Both the position numbers and the translations under genes were made by a program. Source: Clytia hemisphaerica (lineage: Eukaryota > Cnidaria > Hydrozoa > Leptothecata > Clytiidae). Taken from it: 64,000 nucleotides of DNA. Positions 51,001 to 61,325 of the stretch are shown piece after piece. The stretch covers positions 62,001-126,000 of the forward strand of contig CACVBU010000046.1 of NCBI GenBank assembly GCA_902728285.1, written 5' to 3'. The notes below the pieces were generated by a model. The model was not told where the DNA came from, ran no database searches, and was given only the letters and a program-made list of their open reading frames with translations. The stretch's first letter is position 1. The number at the start of each line of letters is the position of its first letter.

Positions 51001-53955
51001 TCATTCTTACGCGGATCATTTCAATAGGATACTGGTCTATCTATTTTATTAGGTCGTTGACAAGATGTAGCTGCTTCTTAAAAGAAAAATATTTTCAACC
51101 GAATGACCGAACGACCCCCACTTTTTAAAGTAGAAATGACGGGAACCAAACAATTTTTTGCGATTCGCCTTTTAGTCCAAAAAAGCACAATTGCATCCAG
51201 TCTTTATCAAATTTAGACAGTAGCTGTACTTTTGTAAACTTTATCAAATTCCAATAACATTATAACACCATCAATCCCACCTAGAGGCAAACAAGAAAAA
51301 TATGTTTTTATTGCAAAAACAGCAATAAAAAGTATCAGAAAATTCAACATAAACAAAAACTTGAGCAAACGGCTTTAAAGCTTCAAAAGATATAGAAAAG
51401 AGTCCCCTTGATGAAAATCATGTGTTTGATTTGCCGAGTTAAAAAATAAATAACAGAAATTGAAGCTTGCAACAGATTTATACTGGAAATACTTTGGTAC
51501 AACACTGACTTTTATCACATCTGACTATCGCTTGAGCCGCCATCTTGAAACACCACATTATGATCTGTTAAAACAACGTACGCTAAAAGTACCCAAAAAG
51601 TTAACCCGATCGGAAGAAAGTTGAGAAATCAAAGTGAGCACATTATGATCTGTAAAAACAACGTACGCTAAAAGTACCCAAAAAGTTAACCCGATCGGAA
51701 GAAAGTTTAGAAGACAAAGTGAGATCGGAAAATCGGATTTTTTTTTTGCCGTCTTATGATGACGATGGAACTGGAAAATTTTACCTATTTGAATGCTCAG
51801 CTTAGGCTGACCAATTATCAAAAATCACCAATATCTTAAGAAGATTAATTTTGGCGGGGATTTAATTTGGCGATTTTCGCCAAAGTTCAAATTTGCTGAG
51901 ATTTAACTCCCGCCAAGATTAATCCACTTAAGGTAGTCGTCGACAAAAATCGCAAAAGAAAATTTCTGCTAAACAAAATTGTTGGCAAAAAATTTCGTCA
52001 CCAAGTGATTTTTTGTAACTATTTGTAAACGAAAAGTATATTTCTTTCACACTAGGTACAAATCGTTATTACGGAATTTTCCAATTTATGAATGGTACAG
52101 AAACCTGTTGTGGATACGGGAGTCGGATCCCTGCCATGTATGTCGACACTTTCTCCAACAATATACACTTGTCAATAGTTTTATTAGATTCAACATCAAC
52201 TAAATTTCATTTTACGTATAATGGTGAAGGTATTATATTGGACCGAGAATATAATTTTCATATTCAAAGCGAACCTATTCAATTTGAAGGACAAGATATT
52301 CAAAAAGTATGGATTGGTGTCGATGATGTCATTGTTAATGTGGTGTTTAACTATGTAAACATCGACATTGAGAATGTTGATGTATATGGGTCAGGTACAG
52401 CTAGTGAGGCAGCTGATGTAACAATCAAAGAATTGGATTATGGACCTGTTGAATTTTCTGGCAAACTTAAAGGTATAGTTAGTGTTTATTGAGAAGCATA
52501 GGCGTAGCGGGATACCCTGCAGAATTTGCGAGGGAGTGCAGACGTTTATGACATATTCATTATCTTTTGATAAAACAAAGACAATAATTACAGTGTCGTA
52601 AAAACCGCTCTCATCCATAAATTTTGCAGAGTATCTCGCTACGAATATGAGAAGTGTACCCTTCTTTCTGATCACCATGTGGAAACCAACCACTCTTAAG
52701 GGAATACTCTACTAACAATGACATGGTTTCAACAAGAAAGCTTAAAGAAGTGGTCACCCTTATGAACAATGTTTAAAGGTCAACTTTATGGCGTAATCAC
52801 TGAGTAGTCTCAAGTGTCAGTGCAACCACTCAGGGGTTCGCAGTTCGAATTCTCACTATTCCGTGTTCCCGTCAGTTCTAAGATAGCGGAGGCGGATGCG
52901 GCTGCCCGTGGGCCCGGGAAAACGAATCAAAGGCTATCTTATAAGTCCTAAATTTCTGAGCTACAAATTCTATATATTATTATCTATTGATATACTATTG
53001 ATATACACAATGCTATATTCTTCTCTACGCTAAAATTGATCGATGAAATCTCAGAGCTGTTTATGTTGGAAACGATAAAACTGAGACTTCATACCATCCG
53101 TATGATAAAATGGCTGATGATTGTCGTTCATACAGAAGACACAAATTTTTAATTGGGCTCTTCCAGAAAAAATTCGTTAATGGGGGGGGGGGTGGAGGAT
53201 ATATTATTTTTTCAATGATCTACTTCTTGACATTTCGATTTTTTACCCCCTGGACACGCGTTGTACCCCTGAGCAAGCATCAAATCGACCCCCTGGAAAC
53301 TAAAATTTACCCCTGGATATTGCAAATTCATCCATGGACATTGCAGTTTTTCAGGATTTTTTTGATACCCCTGGACAATATATCTTTCACCCCCTATGAA
53401 CGGTTACGTTTTTATAACTAACACAAGTTTTATCACATTTCAGGGCCAAGGAGCTATAAGATTCGGAGAGGTTTCTTGATCAATCAGATCCCAATATGGC
53501 CAAAAGAATGGTTCGTCAAATTTAAAGTCATTATCAATACCTTTGATGTTGGATCTTCTTCATATGCATGGTATAATATTATTCATTTCACTGAAGGAGC
53601 GAACAACAATGCATATGGGACAAGAGTACCTTCTATGTTCATCCACAAGGTAAGCCAAACAATGCAACTCCATTTCGACTATAAGGGATCCGACGGAATC
53701 TACAGACGAAAGCTTACAGGCCAATATCCAATCCAGTCAGGTCGTGAATATGGCATTCATGTACAATCGGAAGAAGTCATCTACCAAGGAGAAAATATTC
53801 ATAAAATACGGGTCTCCATTGATGGAGTGGAGGTTGCACATGTTTATAATTATTTCGCTGAAGTCTTTCATAATGTGAATATCTATGCAAGTAATCCTTG
53901 GCATGGAAGCATGGAGGGTGTAATCAAGGACCTCGAATTTGGACCTTTGAGTTGA
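42006..53955 (+). CDS. Secreted PAN/Apple plus three ConA-like domain protein, one in-frame stop
   Basis: Seven exons: 42006-42359, 42850-42892, 44637-44929, 47183-47360, 48252-48356, 52056-52472 and 53444-53955, all GT-AG and in phase, 633 codons to TGA 53953. Exon 1 encodes a signal peptide (about 1-24) and a PAN/Apple domain with CVGHC, DDCHSVNY and DQIC. The remainder is three tandem domains of about 160 residues. Each opens with a PxxxxxRxxxIxxIxxWPxxW-like strand and carries YGxRxPxM, a central basic strand and a closing VxxYA...IKxLxxGP. This is the LamG/ConA-like jelly-roll pattern of secreted animal proteins. Domains 2 and 3 show CCGYGSRIPAMYVD and NAYGTRVPSMFIHK. Exons alternate so that each domain is split once. 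TAA at 44726-44728 interrupts domain 1; the frame, phases and splice sites otherwise hold. Role unknown, extracellular carbohydrate or matrix binding plausible. Confidence 0.8.
43441..44390. repeat. Dimer of a three-module CCGGCCGAAAATGCCGG repeat
   Basis: Three modules of about 150-165 bp (A about 43515, B about 43677, C about 43840) recur in the same order (about 43995, 44140, 44290). A and B share a GCACAxxGATGC opening and a TTCCGGCCGAAAATGCCGG core; C has CATCAAGCATG. A CGTTCGTC microsatellite precedes at 43463. Confidence 0.75.
44951..45116. repeat. 83-bp tandem duplication just after exon 3
   Basis: TTTATGGGTAATTTAAGTCC at 44951 recurs at 45034 with the same following sequence, 20 bp downstream of the exon 3 donor. 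Confidence 0.85.
45150..45425. repeat. Degenerate ~60-bp repeat, TTTTCCTTGGAAAATAC core
   Basis: About five to six spaced copies of CCTTGGAAAATAC or near variants, each a small palindrome (TTTTCCxxGGAAAA). Confidence 0.7.
45455..46080. mobile_element. Possible SINE/LINE-tail repeat
   Basis: Starts with ACTAGCCGGTACCCGGCGTC, the style of widespread ACTAGCxGTxxCCCG retroelement ends, and finishes in a TATATATATAAGAT stretch. No coding region; family not assigned. Confidence 0.4.
46081..47182. other. Intron 3 remainder, no gene seen
   Basis: AT-rich intron sequence. It contains a repeated TCCAGTCGTTTATATGTTCA word at 46.75 kb whose inverse (TGAACATATAAACGACTGGA) is at 46.13 kb, suggesting an inverted-repeat element of about 640 bp. 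Confidence 0.5.
47411..47650. mobile_element. AAGAACAT-type MITE copy
   Basis: Begins TTTATAAGAACATCCAAAAT, carries CCATTTTCCTAAGAATTCGG and ends TTCTTATAAAAAGGG. Same family as 56431-56670 and the interrupted copy at 17731-20895. Confidence 0.7.
48704..48736 (+). repeat. 33-bp hairpin motif, copy 2
   Basis: Identical over 33 bp to 24272-24304 and in the same orientation. Confidence 0.75.
48818..48971. mobile_element. 154-bp MITE with ACACGC...GCGTGT ends and TA flank
   Basis: ACACGCTTTTTCTTTTATAA at the left is mirrored by TTATAAAAAAAAAGCGTGT at the right. TA occurs at both outer edges. Related in end sequence to the AAGAACAT family. Confidence 0.7.
49290..51260. repeat. Degenerate repeat modules in intron 5
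   Basis: Loosely repeated segments with GGTCAGAAAAACATAATTTG-like and AACTGTATTTTGGTAGACTT-like words at about 49.4, 50.0 and 51.2 kb, indicating an old repeat array. A TTTGGTTCCCGTCAT inverted pair (50168-50182, 51132-51148) brackets the 646-bp MITE. Confidence 0.45.
50414..51059. mobile_element. 646-bp MITE, copy 2, 7-bp target duplication
   Basis: Same ends as the copy at 20105-20751 and nearly identical throughout. ACAAGAT flanks both sides (50407-50413, 51060-51066). A one-base deletion in a T-run relative to copy 1 breaks the only open frame, so the element is non-coding. Confidence 0.9.
51556..51724. repeat. 85-bp tandem duplication
   Basis: CATTATGATCTGTTAAAACA at 51556 begins a unit repeated at 51641 with few changes. 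The repeat shared with 34188-34285 follows immediately. Confidence 0.9.
51726..51821. repeat. Dispersed repeat shared with 34188-34285
   Basis: Second copy of the element ending GCTCAGCTTAGGCTGACCAA. Confidence 0.75.
52788..52920 (+). mobile_element. Possible tRNA-derived SINE head
   Basis: TGGCGTAATCACTGAG resembles an RNA polymerase III A box, and GCAGTTCGAATTCTCAC, about 45 bp later, resembles a B box. There is no complete cloverleaf, so a tRNA gene is not called. Confidence 0.3.
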
Positions 53956-54994
53956 TATAAAGTTTTGATTATTAACTGATGGTGTTTTAAAATACACGTT
54001 TTTTGATGAGAATATCCTAAATTTTGAAGTATTCGGATGTTCTTGACTTTTTGAGTTGTAAGCCCTGAAAATATTAAAATGTTCTCATTCTCACAATTCT
54101 TTGGGTTTTCCGGCTAAGTTGTTCTTTTTTTCCTTTTTTTTATTCTTTTTTTTTCTTTTTTTTTCATTTTTTTTTTTTCATTTTGTGTACTTAGTGTTTA
54201 AACGGAGCTTAGATTTTACTCTGGGGCAACAGACGAGAGAAAGAAATGGTCACGAGAGGTATTTTAAATTTTGCACACTTGATCCTTGGGTTAATCCATC
54301 GGGGTGTTTTCCATCCTTTCGCACAGTATAAGAAAAGTCTTCATCACGACGAATTGAAAATTAACAATACTTGTTAAGGTAAGGGCAAACCAGTATGAGG
54401 CGCCCTATGGTGCAAAATCATGCTAGTCTCACAATCAGAATAAGAATAAATCGCTGTCGAAAAATGTCTTTTTCGCACCTTTAAAACTTCGAAATTCGCT
54501 ATCGAAAGATTGATATCATTTCAGTCCAACATTTCATCCAACATTATAGTTGTCTCGGATGAGATTTTGGACCGGTTTGCCCTGGCCTTCCTGAAAACTA
54601 AATTTAAATTTGTGGTTTTATGTATGTTTTGTAAATTATGTGCGACTTCACTTATTGAAAATGAAATATCGCATTTTTTGTCAATTTTCTGAGCGTTTTT
54701 GCCTATGTTTAGTAGTGCAAATACATTCTTCTTTGTTAAAACAATTTTATAAGAACAATGAGGCTCAAAATACCAAAAAGAGAGAAAAATTTAAGAACGA
54801 CTTATCATCCTGAAAATGGCTGAATTTTAGGCAAATTAAGGGTCAATATGGTAACAATAGGATATCAAGTATCTAGCAAGAAATAACTTTGCCCTATAAT
54901 TTAGAACAGGATAAGAACAATTTGAGGCTAAAAGTGTCAAAAAAATAAGAACAGTCAAGCATCAACAAAAATTTGCTGGATCCTTTAAAAAAAA
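53956..54994. other. Downstream of the PAN/ConA gene
   Basis: No gene. Contains a truncated AAGAACAT-family copy (about 53.99-54.11 kb), a long T-rich run (54.12-54.18 kb) and another relative near 54.74-54.96 kb. Confidence 0.5.
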
Positions 54995-55165
54995 ATGTAC
55001 AGTGGAGTCCCACTAACCCGAACATGCATTTGGGACGCAAATTTGTTGGAGTTGAGGAAATTTCGAGTCATAGAGTAAAGTTTATAAGGTATTGTTATTT
55101 GAAGGAGCTAGACAAATTGTACAAGTTAAGTAAATATTCTATTTATAGTGGTTCGAGATAAAGAG
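54995..55165. mobile_element. Tigger-like MITE
   Basis: ACAGTGGAGTCCCACTAACC then CGAACATGC at the left, followed by GGAAATTTCGAGTCATAGAG. Same family as 20955-21052. Confidence 0.6.
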
Positions 55166-55313
55166 TTTCTTGTCAAAACAATATGATTGCCGGTGAAAAC
55201 ATTTTGAACCGATTCAGCGTTTGGCAAGTAAAAGTTAAAAAACTTGAAAATCCAAAAAAAATCAAGAATATGGAAATAGTTGAAATATTATCAACAACAT
55301 TTAGATTCTCATT

Positions 55314-55487
55314 TTAAAAACTGCTGCAACCAGTCTCACATTCGGCTACTGCAGGTAAATGACTTGGACAATCCTTGCGAAAACATCCTGAACATAAATT
55401 GAATGGAAATCCATTAACGGTTGTGCTGCATCGTGATTGACCTGTGCGTTGACAATACATCTTATATTCGGGTTCAATCAAAGCAAG
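55314..55487 (-). CDS. Possible terminal exon of a small cysteine-rich protein
   Basis: Open frame of 57 residues with nine cysteines (YCQRTGQSRCSTTV, LCSGCFRKDCPS, ECETGC) ending at TAA. A pyrimidine-rich tract and GTGGCAG form a credible acceptor at 55487; a stop lies just upstream of the nearest ATG, so this would be a 3' exon. No partner exon was found upstream on this strand. The cysteine spacing suggests a secreted disulphide-rich domain, but I do not recognise a family. Confidence 0.4.
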   Translation of the reverse strand, partial: LALIEPEYKMYCQRTGQSRCSTTVNGFPFNLCSGCFRKDCPSHLPAVAECETGCSSF

Positions 55488-55496
55488 CTGCCACAT

Positions 55497-56430
55497 TTAG
55501 CATCCGTGAGAAAAAGAAAATATTTGGCCGCAACCCTGAAAAAGATTTTTAATAGTTTAAATAAAATTTCAAAAATAATTTAAACATTGTCATTATAATT
55601 CTGATAACTCATTAATTTCCAGGCCTCCCTCAATTTTCTAAAATGGAGCAAACCTCGGGGGGGGGGCACTCCAGTTAAGTGACCTACCGGACGTACGGCC
55701 CTTAAGGGTAGGTTTTTTGGACTTTGGAATGTACACTGTAAGGGTGTAACATTTGAGAAAATACCAAATTTTGAGGTAAAAGTTGAGAAATTTCAAAAAA
55801 ATATATTCAATTCTTATTATCTGTTCAAATTAATGCATGTCCAAATATTCCATTTTAATGCGTTGGGAAAACTAAAAAATGCTGACGTCGTCAAATGTTA
55901 TTTTGAACAACTCTAGTTTATTGTTCAGAAGATAAGTTAAAATTAAAACCTAACCCTTTCCGTATCAAGGTCATTGTCACAGGTATTTGCACAAACAAGA
56001 ATACACGATGCGATCCTCTCTATAATAAAAAATGTGACCTCTTTAAGAAGAATATTGATTTTCACTTCAACGGCCATTGTTTATGTATCGGAGGATATTG
56101 AGGGGGACGGTACTGTAAGCGAAATCGATACAAAACAAAGTCGATCGTTGATGTACGGCTATATTGCCTTTGCTCACCTAAACAGACGACGGTATTTTGG
56201 TGTTTTTACCGTCGTCGAGCAAAGTGGACGGTGATTTTGGAGACATGTCAACTTTGCTATACCGCCACCCCCTCGATTTACGTCGAATATATAAACTCGC
56301 TAATTATAAAAAATACCAAGATACAGACCCGAAGCTAAACAAAAGAAAGTTCCAAAATTATAGGATGTTAGAATAATAGCAGATCGTGGAACCTATTTTG
56401 AATTTCAATCACCCTCTTAACTTTGTGTTT
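55497..56430. other. Intergenic, no gene seen
   Basis: Contains a G-run element end near 55.66 kb and a compact hairpin at 56183-56216 (GACGACGGTA, loop, TACCGTCGTC). The 86-codon frame spanning the hairpin has no domain. Confidence 0.5.
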
Positions 56431-56670
56431 ACACGTTTCTTTATAAGTACATCCAAAATTTTTGAAGCCGTTTTTCACTTTTTTAGTTTTAAGCCTAAAA
56501 ATGTTCTTAACATGTTCTTATTTTAACCATTTTTGAGCATTTTTGTCCATTTTCTTAAGAAATTGGGTGTTTTAAAGTTCAAAGCTTTAAAATGTTCTTA
56601 ACCTGTTCTTAATATTTTGGCTATCTAAGTCTTGTGTTCTTATATAAAAAAATCTTATAAAAAAACGTGT
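56431..56670. mobile_element. AAGAACAT-type MITE, uninterrupted copy
   Basis: Ends are ACACGTTTCTTTATAAG and the inverse of ACACGTTTTTTTATAAG. It supplies the empty-site sequence (GGGTGTTTTAAAGTTC at 56565-56580) for the hAT-like insertion at 17834-20097. Confidence 0.8.
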
Positions 56671-56952
56671 ATATGTTATCGCAAACGCAAATAAGAATTG
56701 CGTTTTGACGGAATACAGCGTGTCCAGAAAAAAGAACATTTTTATCACAAAACTGCTTCAAAGATATTCCTTTAATGATATAGAAATAGAAAGGAGACGC
56801 GCCTCTATGCTTAGATAGCAGAATACACAAAAGAATTTTTCAAAATCTTGGCTCGTGCTTAGCGGGAGTTGAAAGAAAAGTCGTTCTTTCTTTTGTTAAA
56901 AAATGCTGTGTTTTAAGCAAATGGTTGGAGTTAAATGAATTCCTTTTATTAC

Positions 56953-57200
56953 CTTAAAGGAAGAAATTTTGGCGGGAATTTAATTTGGCGTTTGCTGAAA
57001 AATTTATCCTTAAAATGGCGTAAAAACAGCAAAAAAAATGCAAAAATACCTTAAAAGAGATCATATTTTCAAAAAGTTTAATTTGGCGGGAATTTAATTT
57101 ACCGGATGGCGGAAAAAAGAAATTTTGGCGAGAACTTAATTTGGCGGATTCTGGCCAAATCCGCCAAATCTGCCAAATAAATTTCTTCTTTAAGGTAATA
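56953..57200. mobile_element. MITE with TTACCTTAAAG ends
   Basis: TTACCTTAAAGGAAGAAATT at the left is mirrored by AAATTTCTTCTTTAAGGTAA at the right. The interior repeats GGCGGGAATTTAATTTGGCG. Related fragments lie at 43.08 and 51.84-51.93 kb. Confidence 0.75.
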
Positions 57201-57382
57201 TCTAGTTATAAAAATTATCAATAAACTGAATAAACCAAAGGAATTCACTCTAATTTTAATTATTCTGAACTCAATATTATGGTTTTGAAGATTTTACTTT
57301 ATATAATTTTATATCTGCTCCTTTTTTAATCGGAAATACTGTATTATGAATATCTTTCAAACGTTCATACCTAACACAGTTC

Positions 57383-58125
57383 TGGGATCGAAATCACAAA
57401 ATGATTTTCGTCGTTCTCCTCGGGTAACTTAATGCATGTCCCAGAATTGCATTTTTTTTCCGCCCCAGTTCCAGTCCCTAAACCATAACAAACTATACAT
57501 TTTTGGAAGCGTATTTGGATGTAGAATACCGTATTCGGTGTAACTTAAATTCTTTCTCAGTATAATTAGAGATATCTTAAGAAAACCTGATTATGACGTC
57601 ATGATTGATGACGTCATAATTACAAAAAGTTGAATATCACGAGAAATATAAATCAAAACTTTATGAAATTTGAACCAGTGATAAAGTGATAAAGTTTTGA
57701 AAGTATTCCCCAAAATTAATGACGTTAGCAGAAATTGCAAGAATTCGAATTTTTGCGATAAAATGCTGACATCAGCAAATTTTCAAATTTTTTGAAAAAA
57801 ATTCTCCTCCTCTTGATGAGTTCTATCATTGGTCTAAATTTCATAAAGCTTTGAGTATTAGTTCTTGAGATATTCAACTTTTTAAAATTATGACGTCATA
57901 AATAATGCCGTCATAATCACGTTTTCTTAAAAAAACTCAAATTCTGCTGTGAAAGAATTTAAGTTACACCAAATACGGTAATGTACATCCAAATACGCTT
58001 CCAAAAATGTATAGTTTGTTATGGTTTAGGGACTGGAACTGGGGCGGAAAAATTAATGCATTTTTGGGACATGCATTAAGTTACCCGAGGAGAACGACGA
58101 AAATCATTTTGTGATTTCGATCCCA
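57383..58125. mobile_element. 743-bp fold-back element (arms of about 350 bp)
   Basis: Almost the whole unit is one inverted repeat. Outer arms carry TGGGATCGAAATCACAAAAT, TTTTCGTCGTTCTCCTCGGG, GGAAGCGTATTTGGATGTA and TTAAATTCTTTC with their inverses. Inner arms carry ATTATGACGTCAT and TTTATGAAATTT with their inverses. The right arm has a few small indels. No coding frame. Confidence 0.9.
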
Positions 58126-58561
58126 AGTTTTTCAAAGTTATTAATGATTTACTTCAAAAATCATCAAAAAATAACAACAAGGGGCCCTTTTTTAAATCAA
58201 CCAGGGCAAAGTTTTAAGCTGCATTTTTTGATTGAATGAATATCTTTTTAATCTTTTTTCGCTTTTATGACGTTCTAAGATTGAACAGTTTCTGATACAA
58301 AAATGAAGATCATAGCATTATTCTACAAGAAGTTGATTTTCTTCTTCTTAATTTTCCATCTTCGTTTTTCCATTTTTTGAGTTTTTTTCTTTTTTGATAA
58401 TATTCCACTCCGGATTATCTTTTTAACGAGCACAAAACCGGTGATTTGTAACTCCTACGCGGTGATACTCACGGTAAAGATTAACCAGTTACATAATTCT
58501 GTAGTATTGAGAAAAAGTCCAAATCGTGCAAATAATCCTATAAATGATTAACTTTTTTCCA

Positions 58562-60310
58562 AATCTATTTTTTGTCAAATAATTTTCTCGACATTCATCG
58601 TCAAATGATTTTCTTTTTTCGTCAAATGTTTTTTTTGATTTTTTCGTCAAATATTTTTCCCAACATTTTTTGTCAAACGCTTTTCTTTTTTCGTCAAATG
58701 TTTTTTTCATTTTTTTGTCAAATGTTTTTCTCAATTTTTCGTCAAATGTTTTTCTCAATTTTCGTCTAATATTTTTCGCAATTTTCGTCAAATGTTTTTC
58801 TCAAATTTTCGTCAAACTTTTTTCTTTTTTCGTCAAACGTTTTTCGCAATTTCCGTCTAATATTTTTCTCAATTTTTTGTCAAATGTTTTTCTCAATTTT
58901 TCGTCAAATGTTTTTCTTTTTTCGTCAAATGTTTTTCTCAATTTTTTGTCAAATGTTTTTTCGCAATTTTCGTCAAATATTTTTCTCAATTTTTCGTCAT
59001 AAACGTTTTATTTTTCGTCAAATGTTTTTCTCAATTTTTTGTCAAATGTTTTTGGTAATTTTTGTCAAATATAAAGATAAGTTCTTTTTTCGTCAAACGT
59101 TTTTCGCAATTTCCATCTAATATTTTTCTCAATTTTTTGTCAAATGTTTTTCTCAATTTTTCGTCAAATGTTTTTCTTTTTTCGTCAAATGTTTTTCTCA
59201 ATTTTTTGTCAAATGTTTTTCGCAACCTTCTATGCCAAATGTTTTTCTCAATCTTTATGTCAAATGTTTTTCTCAACCTTTATGTCAAATGTTTTTCTCA
59301 ACCTTTATGTCAAATGTTTTTCTCAACCTTTATGTCAAATGTTTTTCTCAACCTTTATGTCAAATGTTTTTCTCAACCTTTATGTCAATGTTTTCTCAAC
59401 CTTATGTCAAATGTTTTTCGCACCCTTCTATGTCAAATATTTTCTCACTCTTTATGTTCAAATTTTTTCTCAACCTTTATGTCAAATGTTTTTCTCAACC
59501 TTTATGTCAAATGTTTTTCTCAACCTTTATGTCAAATGTTTTTCTCAACCTTTATGTCAAATGTTTTTTCACCTTTATGTCAAATGTTTTTCTAAACCTT
59601 TATGTAAATGTTTTTCTCAACCTTTATGTCAAATGTTTTTCTCAACCTTTATGTCAAATGTTTTTCTCAATCTTTATGTCAAATGTTTTTCTCAACCTTT
59701 ATGTCAAATGTTTCCAAATCTATTTTACTGTCAAACAGTATTTTACTTAACATTTTTAGTCATTTTTTGTCAAATGTTTTTCGTCAAATAATTTTCTCGA
59801 CATTCATCGTCAAATGATTTTCTTTTTTCGTCAAATGTTTTTTCATTTTTTTGTCAAATGTTTTTCTCAATTTTTCGTCAAATATTTTTCTCGACATTTT
59901 TCGTCAAACGCTTTTCTTTTTTCGTCAAATGTTTTTTTCATTTTTTTGTCAAATGTTTCTCTCAATTTTTCGTCAAATGTTTTTCTCAATTTTCGTCTAA
60001 TATTTTTCGCAATTTTCGTCAAATGTTTTTCTCAATTTTTCGTCAAACGTTTTTCTTTCTTCGTCAAATGTTTTTCGCAATTTTCGTCTAATATTTTTCT
60101 CAATTTTTTGTCAAATGTTTTTCTCAATTTTTCGTCAAACGTTTTTTTTTTTCGTCAAATGTTTTTCTCAATTTTTTGTCAAATGTTTTTCGCAATTTTC
60201 GTCAAAAATCTTTCTCAATTGTTTTGTCGAAGGTTTTTCTTAACATTCTTCGTCGAATGTTTTTCTCAACCTTTATGCCAAATGTTTTTCTCAATCTTTA
60301 TGTCATTCAT
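58562..60310. repeat. ~25-bp minisatellite array with subfamilies, about 1.75 kb
   Basis: The unit is TTTTTCGTCAAATGTTTTTC plus TCAA. The central block (about 59220-59710) is a homogeneous subfamily with CAACCTTTATGTCAAATG. The left block (58576-59000) is repeated as a whole at about 59780-60220, and 58820-58980 recurs at about 59090-59230. The scarcity of stops creates long false ORFs in several frames. Confidence 0.95.
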
Positions 60311-61140
60311 GAAAGATTTTGCCAATTATTTATTTTTTGGAGTAGATATTAGTATTTTTAAGAATTTGCGGTTTTGTATCCATATTGAATGTTTGAATTC
60401 GGGCTCCTAAAGTTTTTGTTAGCCATACAGGCTCCTGGTTGTTAGTGGTCACAGTTCCTAGGTGCCGATCAATTGTCTGGAAGAATAAGAATAAAAAAAT
60501 TTATTTGTATTCTTGATAAGTGTAATTGATTTTTTTAACGGAAAAAAGACGGGATTTGACCCCTCTCTGTTACGAAGGCCCTAAAAATAGAAGCACGGTG
60601 GTCAAAATCCGGTTTTTCTAGGTTTTTCCGTTAGAAAATAAGACGTCATTTAAAAAGAACGCGTGTGAAGAATAGGAGTCGATGTCATTTACTTTCTTAG
60701 GTTTTCGCAATATCAAGTCTTTCAAATGTCAAAGTTTTGCTCTATCAGTTTGACCAAGTTTCTTTGACTTTTAAATGGAAATCTTTCAAAAATTATGGAT
60801 TTCAAAATTATGATTGATACCCAACCAAAAATGAGAGAAAAGAGAGTTTCAATAACTTTTTAGGAACATTTGTCATAGTTTTTCATAGCGAAGCGTCTAT
60901 GGCGAAATAGGGTTTTCTTTCCAAAATGATTGCTGAATTATAAAGCGAGTTTCAAACGCCAAACGTTAAATGAAGACGAGAAAAATTGGCTTGAATTAAC
61001 TTAAATTTTGCATTAGAAAGGTGGAGTAACATACGAATATTAGATCCTGAGGGATAAGCAGTATCATCTGGAAAGTGAACTGAAAAACTTTTTTGTGGTC
61101 GCATCAGTTCAAATGGATGGAGCAGCATGAATTCAAACAA
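60311..61140. other. Intergenic, no gene seen
   Basis: Unique-looking AT-rich sequence. No domain or inverted repeat recognised. Confidence 0.5.
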
Positions 61141-61325
61141 CCTGATGTAAAGAAACGACCGTCTTTGTGTTGAATTGAATACAGTCTGCATTGAAGAGGA
61201 TCAAGGCACATATAGTGTAAAAAGTGACATCGAGGCTAACGGAGACGTCGTAAGAAAAAACTGGATGAATTTGAGCTACCTGATGTAGCAAAACATGACT
61301 TAGCGATCAAACAATACAAAGTTAA

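Noticed and set aside
52788-52920. tRNA gene
   Set aside because: A- and B-box-like words are present but no cloverleaf can be drawn; kept only as a possible SINE head.
52056-53955. Galectin domains
   Set aside because: The jelly-roll-like pattern is suggestive, but the galectin HxNPR and WxxE signature is absent; LamG/ConA-like is the more cautious call.
58489-60410. Frames of up to 215 codons with repeated SNVFLNF or VKCFSQP units
   Set aside because: They are translations of the minisatellite in every frame, with no start context, splice sites or domain.
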